From Flavobacteriaceae bacterium UBA4166 (lineage in GTDB: Bacteria; Bacteroidota; Bacteroidia; Flavobacteriales; Flavobacteriaceae), in the NCBI GenBank assembly GCA_002379985.1, contig DFVG01000017.1, forward strand, positions 8,830-72,829: 64,000 nucleotides of DNA, read 5' to 3'. Positions 50,184 through 59,594 of this stretch are shown piece by piece; the stretch's first letter is position 1; every line of letters begins with the position of its first letter. Made by a program: the position numbers and the translations under genes. The notes below the pieces were generated by a model. The model was not told the origin of the DNA. It saw only the letters and a list, made by a program, of their open reading frames with translations, and did no database searches.

Positions 50184-51506
50184 TTACGCGTAGGCTTCCT
50201 TTACGAATTGATCGTAAGGAACCTCTTTCGTTTTCAATTTCGCTTCTTCTTTAAAGAAGGCTAAAAGTTTGTTCGTATTCAATTGTTCTGAAATACGCTT
50301 CACTTCTTCTTGATTGCTCAAGATACGTGCCGCGATTTGATTGACCTCTTCCTCGCTGGGATCTGTCTGGCCAAACTGTGCCATTTGTGCTTTGATCATT
50401 TGACCCGCATATTCTTTTAATTCATCAAAGGAAACATTTAGATTATTTTCAGATCTGATCTTTCCTTCAATCAATTGATAACGCAGACCTTTTTCACTTC
50501 GCTCGTATTCGGCTTTTGCCTCTTCTTCGGTCATTGGTTTTTCGCCGCTCACCTGGATCCAGCGCTGTAAGAATTCACCGGGAAGTTCAAACGTAGTATT
50601 TTCAATAAGCGATTCTACCACATCATTCAATAATTTTTGATCGCTCTGCTGTACAAATTGACGCTCGGCATCCTCTTTGATCTTTTCGCGAAGTTCTGCT
50701 TCTGAAGTTACAGTTCCTTCCCCAAACAATTTATCAAACAAGTCTTGGTTCATTTCCGCCAATTCACGTGCATTTACCTCTTCAATTGCAAGGGTTACTT
50801 CAATATCCAAGCCATGTGCATCGTCATGAGAAACGCCAAGGTGACGCTGATTATCATGATCATTCTTGAAAAGGCCTTTGGTCTTTAAGGTTAAGGTATC
50901 GCCTACTTTCGCACCCATGAGCGCATCTTTTTGCTTTTTCCCCTTGACATCTTCAAGAGAGAAGGTGGCTTTGTTTTCGATCTCTTTTTCTTCGGAAGTA
51001 AACGTTCCTGTGATCTCATCGCCTTTTTCTACTTCTTTTTTAGCGATCAACTTTCCGTATTGTTTCCGGATGGTTTTTACTTGATTGTCGATCATTTCAT
51101 CATCAGCAACGATCTTATAGTGCGTAATCGCCTTTTTTCCTTTTAGATCAACCTCAAATTCAGGCGCCAGTCCTAATTCAAAATCGAAGGTAAAATCATC
51201 TGCCTCCCAATTGATCTCTGCTTCATTTTTGGGAAGCGGATTGCCAAGTACGTCCAGCTTTTCTTCCGTTAGGAATTTCTGAAGGGAATCTTGCAACAAT
51301 TTATTCACCTCTTCCACCAATACGGCCGTTCCGTATTTCTTCTTTACCATCCCCATAGGCACATGCCCCTTTCGGAAACCGGGAATATTGGCATTCTTTC
51401 GATAATCTTTTAAAATGCGATCTACTTTATCAAAGTAATCCTCCTTTGAAATTTCAACGGTAACCACCGCATTCAACGCATCGATGTCTTTTTTTGTAAT
51501 GTTCAT
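50184..51506 (-). CDS. tig: trigger factor (ribosome-bound chaperone)
   Basis: A 440-residue chaperone that meets nascent chains at the ribosome exit. The N-terminal ribosome-binding domain has the signature PGFRKGHVPMGMVKKKYG near 42-59. A FKBP-like region near 155-240 follows (GDEITGTF, with a shortened flap), and the rest is the helical chaperone domain. The PPIase region is divergent from the E. coli sequence, which is typical for Bacteroidetes. It is upstream of clpP-clpX on the same strand. Confidence 0.93.
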   Translation of the reverse strand: MNITKKDIDALNAVVTVEISKEDYFDKVDRILKDYRKNANIPGFRKGHVPMGMVKKKYGTAVLVEEVNKLLQDSLQKFLTEEKLDVLGNPLPKNEAEINWEADDFTFDFELGLAPEFEVDLKGKKAITHYKIVADDEMIDNQVKTIRKQYGKLIAKKEVEKGDEITGTFTSEEKEIENKATFSLEDVKGKKQKDALMGAKVGDTLTLKTKGLFKNDHDNQRHLGVSHDDAHGLDIEVTLAIEEVNARELAEMNQDLFDKLFGEGTVTSEAELREKIKEDAERQFVQQSDQKLLNDVVESLIENTTFELPGEFLQRWIQVSGEKPMTEEEAKAEYERSEKGLRYQLIEGKIRSENNLNVSFDELKEYAGQMIKAQMAQFGQTDPSEEEVNQIAARILSNQEEVKRISEQLNTNKLLAFFKEEAKLKTKEVPYDQFVKEAYA

Positions 51507-51597
51507 TGGTTCTGAAAAATTATCCCTTTAAAATCGGACGGCAAAAGTACGATTTTTATACCAACTCAACAACAATTACGAGTTGATGTTCAAGACC

Positions 51598-51942
51598 TTA
51601 TTCTTCGGAACCTACCAGTGAGTGGAGAATGGATTGTAAAAACGAAAGCAACAGACTGAATAAGAGTGCCCACCAAAATCCTGCCACCGAAAAACCCTCT
51701 AAAAAGGCGTCGGCCATCAGAATAATGAGCGCATTGATGACCAGTAAGAAGAGCCCCAGTGTAATGATGGTCACCGGAAGAGTTAGAATAACCAATATCG
51801 GTTTTACAATAAGACGAAGTAGGGCGATCACAATCGCTACGATAATAGCAGCCACATAACCGGCAACCGATACGCCGGGCAACACTTTAGCCAAGATCAC
51901 CACAGCCACGGCGGTTAGTAATATTTTTAGGATCGTTTTCAT
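51598..51942 (-). CDS. phage holin family (4 TMS) membrane protein
   Basis: A 114-residue protein with four hydrophobic helices, short loops, and a basic-acidic end (LVGSEE). The pattern ITLGLFLLVINALIILMADAFLEGF around 60-84 matches the Mycobacterial-type 4-TMS holin family (DUF360-like). Despite the name these are usually ordinary chromosomal membrane proteins of unknown function, and no phage genes are present. It lies between tig and the SGNH hydrolase gene on the same strand, separated from the latter by a terminator. Confidence 0.82.
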   Translation of the reverse strand: MKTILKILLTAVAVVILAKVLPGVSVAGYVAAIIVAIVIALLRLIVKPILVILTLPVTIITLGLFLLVINALIILMADAFLEGFSVAGFWWALLFSLLLSFLQSILHSLVGSEE

Positions 51943-51968
51943 ACTTCAGATTAGAAACTCTAAAATAC

Positions 51969-51996
51969 AAAAAACCGCGCTTGAAGCGCGGTTTTT
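51969..51996 (-). terminator. terminator after the FadL-SGNH pair
   Basis: AACCGCGCTT pairs with AAGCGCGGTT with a single-base centre, and T follows on the minus strand; A/T runs on both sides allow bidirectional use. Confidence 0.85.
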
Positions 51997-52018
51997 CTAA
52001 TCTAATTGATCTATAATC

Positions 52019-53551
52019 TTAATTATTTGCTGCCGTTACAGTACCGTAATTTCCAATATTTACCTTTGGAATGGTCGCGTTATATGTATTATTAATGGCA
52101 TCAATAATGAGGTTAGCCGTATAAGCGTATCCACGTGGTGTTGGGTGAACACCGTCTAATGAAAAGGCACCTCCGGTAACATATTGAGAACTCAACACAC
52201 CACCATCGTACGCTATTCCATCTTGTGCTACTTGCGCCAATGCCGCACGAGCATCTACAAACGCAAGGCCATTAGCCGAAGCCAATCCTTGGATCGTCGC
52301 GTTATAGGCTGCTGAAGCAGTCGCTACACGTCCTTGTTCCGTAGCCGTTAGCACCAAACTGTCTTCTAATGGAATAGAAACTCCTACCACACCCAATGGG
52401 TTGGATGGATCTGGAGTGGTACCCAATACTGAAGATGCAGGCAAGACTACCAAGTCATCTGCATTTGCTTGACGCAATTGTCCTAGCAAATTCGCTGTGG
52501 GTGCCGGTAAGTTAAAAGGAGGCCCTTGCAAAATCAGAGAGATGTCGGTAAGGTCATCGTCCATGATAATTGGGAAGTTCACACCCGCTGTAAAATTGAT
52601 CATTCGCGCGGCTGCTTCTTCAGGACTTAACACCCCTGCACCAACCAATCCCGGGAGTACTTGGGTATTGTACAATCCAAATTGCGCATTTACTGTAGCC
52701 GCAGTGGCCGCATCTAACGGAATGGATTGAACAGGCACTGTCGTAAAGTAAGGAATAGAGGTTACATCCGGAATATTTACCAAGGCACCACCGGAAGCAC
52801 CCGCTGAAAGGGCTGTTACTTGCTCGCTATAAACTGATGCAAATACGTTCGGGTCGGTAATATCGTTTGCTCCATAGGTGGAAGGATCAAAATTACCCGT
52901 TTGGTCTACTCCCGATCCACCGGACGTAGCGTATCCTAAGATATCATTGTTTCCGATCCATAAGGTAAAGAAAGTCGGACTCAAAGAAACAGCGTCTCCC
53001 AGTACTGTCGCGCTTGCGCTGGTTGCAAATCGCGCATAGTAAGGATTCGCTGCATCAGGCAAGCCTGCTGTACTGCCGTACCCAGGAGCCACTAAGTGAA
53101 AACTTTTAGCTCCGGGAACCCCCATATTGTTGTAAGGGCCAGGGATACTATTTGCAACATCAGTTGTTGGAGTTCCTTCCAAAAGGGTTGGAGATGGATT
53201 TCCGGAAGCATCTACAGAAAGAACTAAACGATTCGGCTGAATTTGCATTCCACCTAACAATAATCCTCCTAAGTTATCTGCCATCAACGGTTGCGTAAAG
53301 GTTTCACTTCCACCCGCCTTGGCGAATTGTTGTGCCATGATGTTAGGAAAAGAATTTTCTTGTCCGGTGATGTATAGAGCTCCATCGGCATATCCCGCAG
53401 TAAGGGAGTTTCCAACGGCAACAAAGTTAGAGAGGTTCGCCTCTCCGCTGCTGTAAAATCCGGAATCTTCTACCGAATTTTCAAATTCTGGTTCACAACT
53501 AGCAAGGGCCGCAATGGCTGCTAGTGCAATATATTTTACTGTATGTTTCAT
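52019..53551 (-). CDS. SGNH/GDSL-type hydrolase lipoprotein
   Basis: A 510-residue lipid-anchored protein; ATG at 53551 (MKHTVKYIALAAIAALASC) is chosen over an upstream TTG; the lipobox is ALASC. The nucleophile block reads GNSLTAGY near 48-55, in place of the usual GDSL; GNNDIL near 200 matches the Asn block, and DGVHPTPRGYAY near 470 is the catalytic Asp-His block. All SGNH residues are therefore present. Substrate is unknown; esterified lipids are plausible because the gene follows a FadL-type channel gene by 20 bases. Confidence 0.85.
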   Translation of the reverse strand: MKHTVKYIALAAIAALASCEPEFENSVEDSGFYSSGEANLSNFVAVGNSLTAGYADGALYITGQENSFPNIMAQQFAKAGGSETFTQPLMADNLGGLLLGGMQIQPNRLVLSVDASGNPSPTLLEGTPTTDVANSIPGPYNNMGVPGAKSFHLVAPGYGSTAGLPDAANPYYARFATSASATVLGDAVSLSPTFFTLWIGNNDILGYATSGGSGVDQTGNFDPSTYGANDITDPNVFASVYSEQVTALSAGASGGALVNIPDVTSIPYFTTVPVQSIPLDAATAATVNAQFGLYNTQVLPGLVGAGVLSPEEAAARMINFTAGVNFPIIMDDDLTDISLILQGPPFNLPAPTANLLGQLRQANADDLVVLPASSVLGTTPDPSNPLGVVGVSIPLEDSLVLTATEQGRVATASAAYNATIQGLASANGLAFVDARAALAQVAQDGIAYDGGVLSSQYVTGGAFSLDGVHPTPRGYAYTANLIIDAINNTYNATIPKVNIGNYGTVTAANN

Positions 53552-53571
53552 TTTTCTCAATTTTTTTTGAA

Positions 53572-54822
53572 TTACATTCTATACGTTAGCCCAAGACCAG
53601 GGATGAAGGCGTTCGACTTGTACTTTCCTTCGAACGGTACCACTTGTCCGTTTTCAGTATATCCTTCATACGAAGCATCCACTTCTTTGAAGTGTAGGTA
53701 CAAGAAAGAAGCATCGATCTGAAGACGCTGCCCTACATTAAACGTAAGTCCGGCCGTGTACCCATTACTGTCGTTACGCGGTGTTTCAGGAGCGAAAAAT
53801 CCTTCTTGAACAGGACTTTCATCGAAATAATATCCAGCGCGTAACGTAAACATTTTTGTCGCCTCATACTGGAGTCCGAAGCGATAGGTAGAGGCATTCT
53901 TATAATTTCTAGGGTTGAACGAATCCGGGATATTTGGATCTGCGAAATCGATATCCAACGAGTCGTATACATCCCAGAAGGCACGGTTATAATCGAATGC
54001 AAACAACCATTTATCACAGAATTCATAGGATAACCCTACAGTTAGTTCTGCCGGCAATGGCAGCGATGCATCGATCTGTGTATCGGCAAAAGGAGTTAAT
54101 GGTGAATTAGGAATATTTTCGAAATCAGCATCACCACCTTCAGCATCTAAAATAATCTCAGAACGATAATTTGCACCAATGCGAAGTCGTTCTGTTGGAG
54201 AGAACATGGCTCCTACGGTCCATCCCCAATTACTTACTCCGGAGGCATCGATCGTTACCTCACTGCGGTTTCCATCAATGTCGGTCAACGTTCGGTTTAG
54301 GTTTCGGTTGAAGTTTACAGAACCAGTTACATAGATTGGTCCTCCTCCTACACTAAAGTATTCACTTAGTTTGAATGACACGGTAGGCTGAATGTAGATC
54401 GCTTGCAAGTCGATGTTGTTCAATAAGTGAGATCCTGCCCAGTCGTCTTCATATTCTACCGTACTTCCGTATGGAGTGTATACCCCAATACCAAATGCCA
54501 TCCAGTCGGTAGCTTGATAAGAAGCATAGAAATAAAGGGGCGTTCCTACAGGACTATCGGTACGTGCGAAAGCACCCGTTTCTTCATTTTGATACGCTAC
54601 ATTAGAGAATACACCGCTTACTCCGGCTGAGATGCTCAATTTGTTTTCCAAGTACACCAATCCCGCTGGATTGAAGAACAAGGATTCACTACTATTTACA
54701 ACGGCTACTCCGGTGTGCCCCATCGCAAGTGCTTTTTGCCCTTGCAAGCTCACCCGGTATCCGCCGGCATAGGTCACTGCGGCCGTTAAAAAGAAGGCAG
54801 CAACTAGTAAAACTTTCTTCAT
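53572..54822 (-). CDS. OmpP1/FadL/TodX family outer-membrane transporter
   Basis: A 416-residue beta-barrel; the ATG at 54822 gives the signal peptide MKKVLLVAAFFLTAAVTYA. The FadL N-terminal hatch motif is clear: GQKALAMGHTGVAVV and SLFFNPAGLVYLE near 27-60. Repeating aromatic strands continue to a C-terminal GLGLTYRM. These proteins import hydrophobic substrates such as long-chain fatty acids. It is upstream of and probably co-transcribed with the SGNH hydrolase gene, suggesting a lipid-uptake and hydrolysis unit. Confidence 0.9.
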   Translation of the reverse strand: MKKVLLVAAFFLTAAVTYAGGYRVSLQGQKALAMGHTGVAVVNSSESLFFNPAGLVYLENKLSISAGVSGVFSNVAYQNEETGAFARTDSPVGTPLYFYASYQATDWMAFGIGVYTPYGSTVEYEDDWAGSHLLNNIDLQAIYIQPTVSFKLSEYFSVGGGPIYVTGSVNFNRNLNRTLTDIDGNRSEVTIDASGVSNWGWTVGAMFSPTERLRIGANYRSEIILDAEGGDADFENIPNSPLTPFADTQIDASLPLPAELTVGLSYEFCDKWLFAFDYNRAFWDVYDSLDIDFADPNIPDSFNPRNYKNASTYRFGLQYEATKMFTLRAGYYFDESPVQEGFFAPETPRNDSNGYTAGLTFNVGQRLQIDASFLYLHFKEVDASYEGYTENGQVVPFEGKYKSNAFIPGLGLTYRM

Positions 54823-54910
54823 AATTCGATTCATTTGGGTTCTGAAATTGTTAAAAATTGTAGTTATTTATTATTAAATTCTTGATATCTACCTACATTA
54901 GGCTCATAAT

Positions 54911-54948
54911 ATTGAGAACTTTTTATTATGTATGCATAATATCTCAAT
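54911..54948. promoter_or_regulatory. nested inverted repeats upstream of the fadL-like gene
   Basis: ATTATG (54925-54930) and CATAAT (54935-54940) form an inner dyad, and ATTGAGA (54911-54917) and TCTCAAT (54942-54948) an outer one. No T-tract follows in either direction, so it does not look like a terminator. It lies between the end of the alpha/beta hydrolase gene and the FadL-like gene, where a regulator could bind. Confidence 0.35.
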
Positions 54949-54954
54949 GCAATG

Positions 54955-55716
54955 TTATAAAAAATTAATAACATTTTCGTAAAATTCATCAGGATTTTCA
55001 GCATGTAGCCAATGTCCTGCATTTGATATTTCAACGACTTTTGCCTTCGGAAAATGCTTCCGGATCAACACCTCATCCATAGGTTCAATATATCCGGAAT
55101 GTTCTCCGCCTAAAAACAAGGTCTTACCTTCATAGCTTCGGTCATTTTCTAAGGCCACACCAACGGCGGCCACTTCCTTGGTTAGCACCGGAAGATTCAT
55201 TCGGAGTGCTAATACGCCTTTTTCCTTCCAATATAAATTCTTCAACAAAAATTGACGAATTCCTTTCTCCTTAATATAAACCGCCAGCACCTTATCCGCA
55301 TCGCCACGGGAAGTGATGCTAGAAAAATCTAACATAGACAGTGCTTTTAAAATATCTTGATGATGTTGGGGATAGGTTTTTGGCGCAATATCTGCCACGA
55401 TCAGCGCCTCCACATCTTCGGGATAGTGTGTCGCGTATTCCATCGCCGTCTTCCCGCCCATACTATGCCCCAGTAAAATGATGTGCTGTAGTTTGTGTTC
55501 TTCAACATATTCTTTTAGATCGGCTGCCATGGCTGCGTAGGTGAACTCATCATCATGAAAGCTCCTCCCGTGATTACGTTGATCCACCAAATGCACTTCG
55601 TAACCGGCCTCTGCAAAACGATTCCCCAATGTTTTCCAATTATCTCCCATTCCCAAAAAACCATGTAGAATGATAAAAGGAGTACCGCTTCCGTAAATCT
55701 GTGAATGTAATTTCAT
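54955..55716 (-). CDS. alpha/beta hydrolase (YbfF-like esterase)
   Basis: A 253-residue alpha/beta hydrolase. The oxyanion region is ILHGFLGMGDNW near 17-28, the nucleophile elbow LGHSMGGKTAME near 82-93 (serine in GHSMG), with the acid near 203-220 and histidine in NAGHWLHAENP near 231-241. The length and HGFLGMGDNW motif resemble the YbfF acyl-CoA/ester hydrolases. It is one base downstream of pdxJ and probably in one operon with it. Substrate unknown. Confidence 0.88.
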   Translation of the reverse strand: MKLHSQIYGSGTPFIILHGFLGMGDNWKTLGNRFAEAGYEVHLVDQRNHGRSFHDDEFTYAAMAADLKEYVEEHKLQHIILLGHSMGGKTAMEYATHYPEDVEALIVADIAPKTYPQHHQDILKALSMLDFSSITSRGDADKVLAVYIKEKGIRQFLLKNLYWKEKGVLALRMNLPVLTKEVAAVGVALENDRSYEGKTLFLGGEHSGYIEPMDEVLIRKHFPKAKVVEISNAGHWLHAENPDEFYENVINFL

Positions 55717-55717
55717 G

Positions 55718-56431
55718 CTACGCTAGCTTTTTTAAATATTGTTGAATAACGGACGGCAGTCCCTCGTACAAGGCCTCGCAAATGAGGGCGTGACCAATAG
55801 AAACTTCCGCTAAATGAGGGACATTATTCTTAAAGTATGCAATGTTCTGAAGTGAAAGATCATGACCAGCATTGATTCCTAGTCCCAATTCATGCGCGCG
55901 AACTGCACAAGCGGTATAGGGTTTTATGGCAGTCTTGTTTCCTTTGGAATAGGCATCGGCATAGGCCTCAGTATATAATTCAATACGATCGACGCCTGTG
56001 GCAGCAGCTCCTTCAATCATCGCTAATTCAGGGTCTACAAATATCGAAGTTCGAATATCCTGGGCCTTACATTCAGAGATTACCTCTTGCAAAAACGACT
56101 TATGGGTAACCGTATCCCAACCCGCATTCGAGGTAATTGCATCCACGGCATCGGGCACCAAGGTGACTTGTGTGGGTTTGATCTTTAAGACCATTTCCAG
56201 AAAGGAATCGATTGGGTTCCCTTCAATATTGTATTCTGTGTGGACCATCTCTTTTAAATCGTAGGCATCTTGATATCGAATATGGCGTTCATCGGGTCGC
56301 GGATGGATGGTGATACCCTGCGCGCCCATTTCCTGAATAGCCACTGCCGCCTGCACTACATTGGGCATATTTCCACCACGAGCATTCCGTAAGGTGGCAA
56401 TCTTATTGATATTTACACTTAATCGTACCAT
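55718..56431 (-). CDS. pdxJ: pyridoxine 5'-phosphate synthase
   Basis: A 237-residue TIM-barrel enzyme that condenses 1-deoxyxylulose 5-phosphate with aminoacetone phosphate in pyridoxal phosphate synthesis. The N-terminus VRLSVNINKIATLRNARGG (2-20) contains the catalytic and phosphate-binding residues. Further regions are GITIHPRPDERHI near 40-52, VTLVPDAVDAITS near 94-106, LGLGINAGHDL near 195-205 and EVSIGHALI near 219-227. Length is standard. It is the first gene of a unit with the alpha/beta hydrolase and is divergent from the CBS-nadK unit. Confidence 0.96.
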   Translation of the reverse strand: MVRLSVNINKIATLRNARGGNMPNVVQAAVAIQEMGAQGITIHPRPDERHIRYQDAYDLKEMVHTEYNIEGNPIDSFLEMVLKIKPTQVTLVPDAVDAITSNAGWDTVTHKSFLQEVISECKAQDIRTSIFVDPELAMIEGAAATGVDRIELYTEAYADAYSKGNKTAIKPYTACAVRAHELGLGINAGHDLSLQNIAYFKNNVPHLAEVSIGHALICEALYEGLPSVIQQYLKKLA

Positions 56432-56513
56432 GTTTGCTTTTCTAAAACAAAAATACGAAGTTGAGATGCGCTTTTACAGCATTATTTTAAGTAATTTGCA
56501 TAAAAACACGACT

Positions 56514-57170
56514 GTGGATACCGAAACCTACATTATTAATGATATTGCAGCATTTGGACTTGATTCATCGGTGCGAGAACTGCAAAATACCTTCAATCAA
56601 CTTACCTATTCACACATTCCCATTATTGATAACGAAGGGTATTTGGGTTGCCTTTCGGAAACGGATGCGCATTGCTTCGAGGCATCGAAACCGGTGCGAG
56701 AATTTCAATATGCTTTAGAGACCTTTCATGTGCGAAAAGAAACGCATTGGCTGGACATCCTTGAAGCGTTTGCCTTACACGGAAGCAATATTATGCCCGT
56801 ATTAGGTGATCTAAATAACTACTTGGGTTATTTTGAATTGAGTGATATCATGAGCCTGTTCAATAACACGCCTTTTTTGAACGAAACTGGAGGAATCATT
56901 GTCGTGGAAAAAGGATTGCGAGATTATTCCTTTAGCGAGATGAGTCAGATAGTAGAATCAAACGAAGGAAAGATCTTAGGGATGTTTATCTCTAGCATGA
57001 ATGACGATACGATGCAAGCAACGATTAAGATCGGGCATTCTGCCATGAATGAGATCGTTCAAACGTTTCGTCGGTATAGCTATGTGGTGGTATCCAATCA
57101 CGATGAGGACAAGTTGCTAGAGGACCTTAAAAACAGATCACGCTACTTAGATAAATACCTAAATATTTAG
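56514..57170 (+). CDS. CBS domain-containing protein
   Basis: A 218-residue protein with two CBS motifs over about residues 1-125 (NDIAAFGLDSSVRELQNTF, SHIPIIDNEGYLGCLSE, then HGSNIMPVLGDLNNYLGYFELSDI), followed by an ACT-like C-terminal half with QATIKIGHSAMNEIVQTFRRYSY. The GTG at 56514 is preferred because relatives I recall begin at the matching point (V/M-x-x-x-x-YIIND) and a TAATTTG box lies at 56492-56498; an ATG at 56466 is the alternative. CBS pairs bind adenosyl ligands. It precedes nadK by two bases, so sensing of adenylate or NAD state is plausible. Confidence 0.82.
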   Translation: MDTETYIINDIAAFGLDSSVRELQNTFNQLTYSHIPIIDNEGYLGCLSETDAHCFEASKPVREFQYALETFHVRKETHWLDILEAFALHGSNIMPVLGDLNNYLGYFELSDIMSLFNNTPFLNETGGIIVVEKGLRDYSFSEMSQIVESNEGKILGMFISSMNDDTMQATIKIGHSAMNEIVQTFRRYSYVVVSNHDEDKLLEDLKNRSRYLDKYLNI

Positions 57171-57172
57171 TT

Positions 57173-58057
57173 ATGAAGATTGGTATTTACGGGCAATTTT
57201 ACCATAAACATTCTGAAAAGTACGTACAGCTCATCCTCGATTTGCTGCGCAAAAAAGAGGTGGACATTTATATTGAAGAAGATTTTTTAGACCTCATCAG
57301 CTTACATGAAGGTATCCCCGATAGCTTCGGATCGTTTCAAACCTTCACCCAACTGGATGCTTCCTATGATCTTTTTTTTAGTATTGGCGGCGATGGAACC
57401 ATCTTAAAATCGGTAACTTTGGTACGCGACCTGAACATTCCTATCGTTGGGATCAATACCGGCCGGCTAGGATTCTTAGCAACCCTTCCGAAAGAAAAAA
57501 TTTCAGAAAGTATTTCACAGATCTTACAAGGAAACTACACGTTGTCGCATCGCGCACTGCTCCATGTTTCGACCATGCCCGAAAACCGCGATCTTCAGAA
57601 ATGGCCCTACGCACTCAATGAAATTGCCGTAAACAGAAAAAACACTACCTCAATGATCAAGGTAGACACCCAGGTCAATGAAGAGCATCTTACTTCTTAT
57701 TGGAGTGACGGGCTCATCGTTTCGACGCCTACCGGCTCTACCGGATATTCCTTGAGTTGCGGCGGTCCCGTCATTGAACCCGGCACCCACAGCATTTCGC
57801 TCACTCCCATCGCTCCTCATAATCTGAACGCACGACCTTTTGTGATCTCTGATGAAAGTACGGTAACACTAAAAGTTTCCGGACGCGAAAAATCGTACCT
57901 CATCTCACTGGACTCTAGAATCGCTACGCTGGAAAACAACACAGAGATCACCATTAAAAAAGCCCCTTTTACCATACAACTGGTACAACTTCATGAAGAC
58001 ACCTTTATCAAAACCCTCAGAAAAAAACTACTTTGGGGAGAAGACAAGCGTAATTAG
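57173..58057 (+). CDS. nadK: NAD kinase
   Basis: A 294-residue enzyme that phosphorylates NAD to NADP. The catalytic GGDGT is at 72-76 (FSIGGDGTILKS). The nucleotide region GINTGRLGFLATL is near 94-106, then LNEIAVNR near 144, DGLIVSTPTGSTGYSLSCGGPV near 183-204 and the final hydrophobic PLxx-type stretch SITPIAPHNL-like around 213-222. Length is standard. It is cotranscribed with the CBS gene upstream; the gap to DUF6089 is larger with its own promoter box. Confidence 0.96.
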   Translation: MKIGIYGQFYHKHSEKYVQLILDLLRKKEVDIYIEEDFLDLISLHEGIPDSFGSFQTFTQLDASYDLFFSIGGDGTILKSVTLVRDLNIPIVGINTGRLGFLATLPKEKISESISQILQGNYTLSHRALLHVSTMPENRDLQKWPYALNEIAVNRKNTTSMIKVDTQVNEEHLTSYWSDGLIVSTPTGSTGYSLSCGGPVIEPGTHSISLTPIAPHNLNARPFVISDESTVTLKVSGREKSYLISLDSRIATLENNTEITIKKAPFTIQLVQLHEDTFIKTLRKKLLWGEDKRN

Positions 58058-58132
58058 ACAATAAATAGACGTAATTATTGTTAATCAACGTACACAATCT
58101 TACGGCTTCTTATGAGGAGCAAAGATTATTGT

Positions 58133-58140
58133 TATATTTG
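58133..58140 (+). promoter_or_regulatory. -7 promoter box for the DUF6089-uppS-bamA cluster
   Basis: TATATTTG matches TAnnTTTG exactly and lies 16 bases before the chosen ATG at 58157, predicting a short leader for the envelope cluster. Confidence 0.6.
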
Positions 58141-58156
58141 CAAACTTTTAAGCATA

Positions 58157-58849
58157 ATGAAGCAATTTACAACGGTATTTTTTGTAGTAGTAATGGCAGT
58201 TGGGGCCACTGCACAAACCTATGAAATAGGTCCTTTGGTGGGCGGCATGAATTACATTGGCGATGTAGGTCGAACCAATTACATTGCACCCAATTCACTT
58301 GGTTTTGGTGGTGTGTTTAAGTGGAACCGAAGTGCGCGTCATTCGTTCAGAGCTTCTGTACTCTTCGGAAAGATTAAAGGTGACGATGCAGATGCCAGTG
58401 ATCCCAGAAGAGAACAACGCGGTTTGTCTTTCGAAAATAATATTACAGAAGCATCGATCGGGTTAGAATACACCTTTTGGGAATTCAATTTGCACAAAGG
58501 AACCCCCCAATCAACTCCTTATCTCTATACAGGCCTCACCTATTTTCAGTACAATGCCCTTAGACGCACCTCTGATGATCGAATTGTAGATTATGACAGT
58601 GCCGGAACCGTGGCCATTCCCATGGTACTAGGATTTAAGACCTCTGTTGGCACCAAGTTGGTACTCGCGCTAGAAGGTGGGGCACGTTACACCTTTACAG
58701 ACAATCTAGACGGAAGCAACCCAAATAAAGGTTTGGAGGATGCAGAGGGATTGAAGTTTGGAAATGTTAATAGTAACGATTGGTATGTATTTACCGGTAT
58801 AACTCTTACCTTTACCTTCGGCAGAAAACCCTGTTACTGTAACTTTTAG
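58157..58849 (+). CDS. DUF6089 family outer-membrane protein
   Basis: A 230-residue protein with signal peptide MKQFTTVFFVVVMAVGATAQ; the upstream ATG at 58112 would place 15 residues before it and lies ahead of the promoter box, so it is rejected. The sequence YEIGPLVGGMNYIGDVGR opens a beta-barrel-like region; NITEASIGLEYTFWEFN near 95-111 and a C-terminal FTFGRKPCYCNF are visible. The family occurs in this position in many Bacteroidetes beside uppS and bamA. Its function is unknown; envelope assembly is contextual inference. Confidence 0.85.
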   Translation: MKQFTTVFFVVVMAVGATAQTYEIGPLVGGMNYIGDVGRTNYIAPNSLGFGGVFKWNRSARHSFRASVLFGKIKGDDADASDPRREQRGLSFENNITEASIGLEYTFWEFNLHKGTPQSTPYLYTGLTYFQYNALRRTSDDRIVDYDSAGTVAIPMVLGFKTSVGTKLVLALEGGARYTFTDNLDGSNPNKGLEDAEGLKFGNVNSNDWYVFTGITLTFTFGRKPCYCNF

Positions 58850-58850
58850 C

Positions 58851-59594
58851 ATGGACTTAGAAGCAAATATAGATTCTGAAAAACTTCCACAGCATGTGGC
58901 CATTATCATGGATGGTAATGGTCGTTGGGCGAAGCAAAAAGGGTTATTTCGCTCTATTGGTCATGAAAACGGAACCAAAGCCGTTAAAGAAACTGTAGAA
59001 TCGTGTGCCAAACTTGGCATTCCATACCTTACGCTCTATGCTTTTTCTACCGAAAATTGGAACCGTCCTAAACTTGAGGTAGATACCTTGATGAAATTGT
59101 TGGTTTCTTCGCTCAAAAAAGAAATCAGCACCCTCCAAGAGAATAACATAAAACTTCACGCTATTGGTAATCTCAATGCACTGCCAGGTAAGGCTAATAA
59201 GGAGCTACAAGATGTAATAGCGAAAACAAAAGACAATTCTCGCATGACCCTCACCTTGGCCCTTAGCTACGGATCGCGAGAAGAATTGACAAAAACCATC
59301 CAAGAGATTAGTCTTAAAGTTAAAAATAACCTAATTTCGCCGTCGTCTATAAATGAATCGGTAATTAATAATCATCTTTACACGCGCGATTTGCCGGATG
59401 TAGATTTGCTTATTAGGACGAGTGGAGAACAGCGTATTAGCAATTTCCTTCTTTGGCAGATTGCTTATGCTGAATTACACTTTACCGAAACATTTTGGCC
59501 CGATTTTACGAAGAACCATCTTTTTGAAGCCATAGTAAATTATCAAAACAGAGAACGAAGATTTGGAAAGACCAGTGAACAGATTGAAAATTAA
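58851..59594 (+). CDS. uppS: isoprenyl transferase (undecaprenyl diphosphate synthase)
   Basis: A 247-residue cis-prenyltransferase that makes the undecaprenyl carrier used in peptidoglycan and lipopolysaccharide synthesis. The catalytic aspartate is D21 in IIMDGNGRWAK, then the region LTLYAFSTENWNRP near 61-74 and the C-terminal DLLIRTSGEQRISNFLLWQ near 186-204 are all family signatures. It starts one base after the DUF6089 stop codon and its end overlaps the likely bamA start. Confidence 0.96.
   Translation: MDLEANIDSEKLPQHVAIIMDGNGRWAKQKGLFRSIGHENGTKAVKETVESCAKLGIPYLTLYAFSTENWNRPKLEVDTLMKLLVSSLKKEISTLQENNIKLHAIGNLNALPGKANKELQDVIAKTKDNSRMTLTLALSYGSREELTKTIQEISLKVKNNLISPSSINESVINNHLYTRDLPDVDLLIRTSGEQRISNFLLWQIAYAELHFTETFWPDFTKNHLFEAIVNYQNRERRFGKTSEQIEN

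Noticed and set aside
51598..51942. Holin-family annotation as evidence of a prophage
   Set aside because: The 4-TMS holin-like family is common on bacterial chromosomes; no capsid, tail, integrase or lysis genes are nearby.
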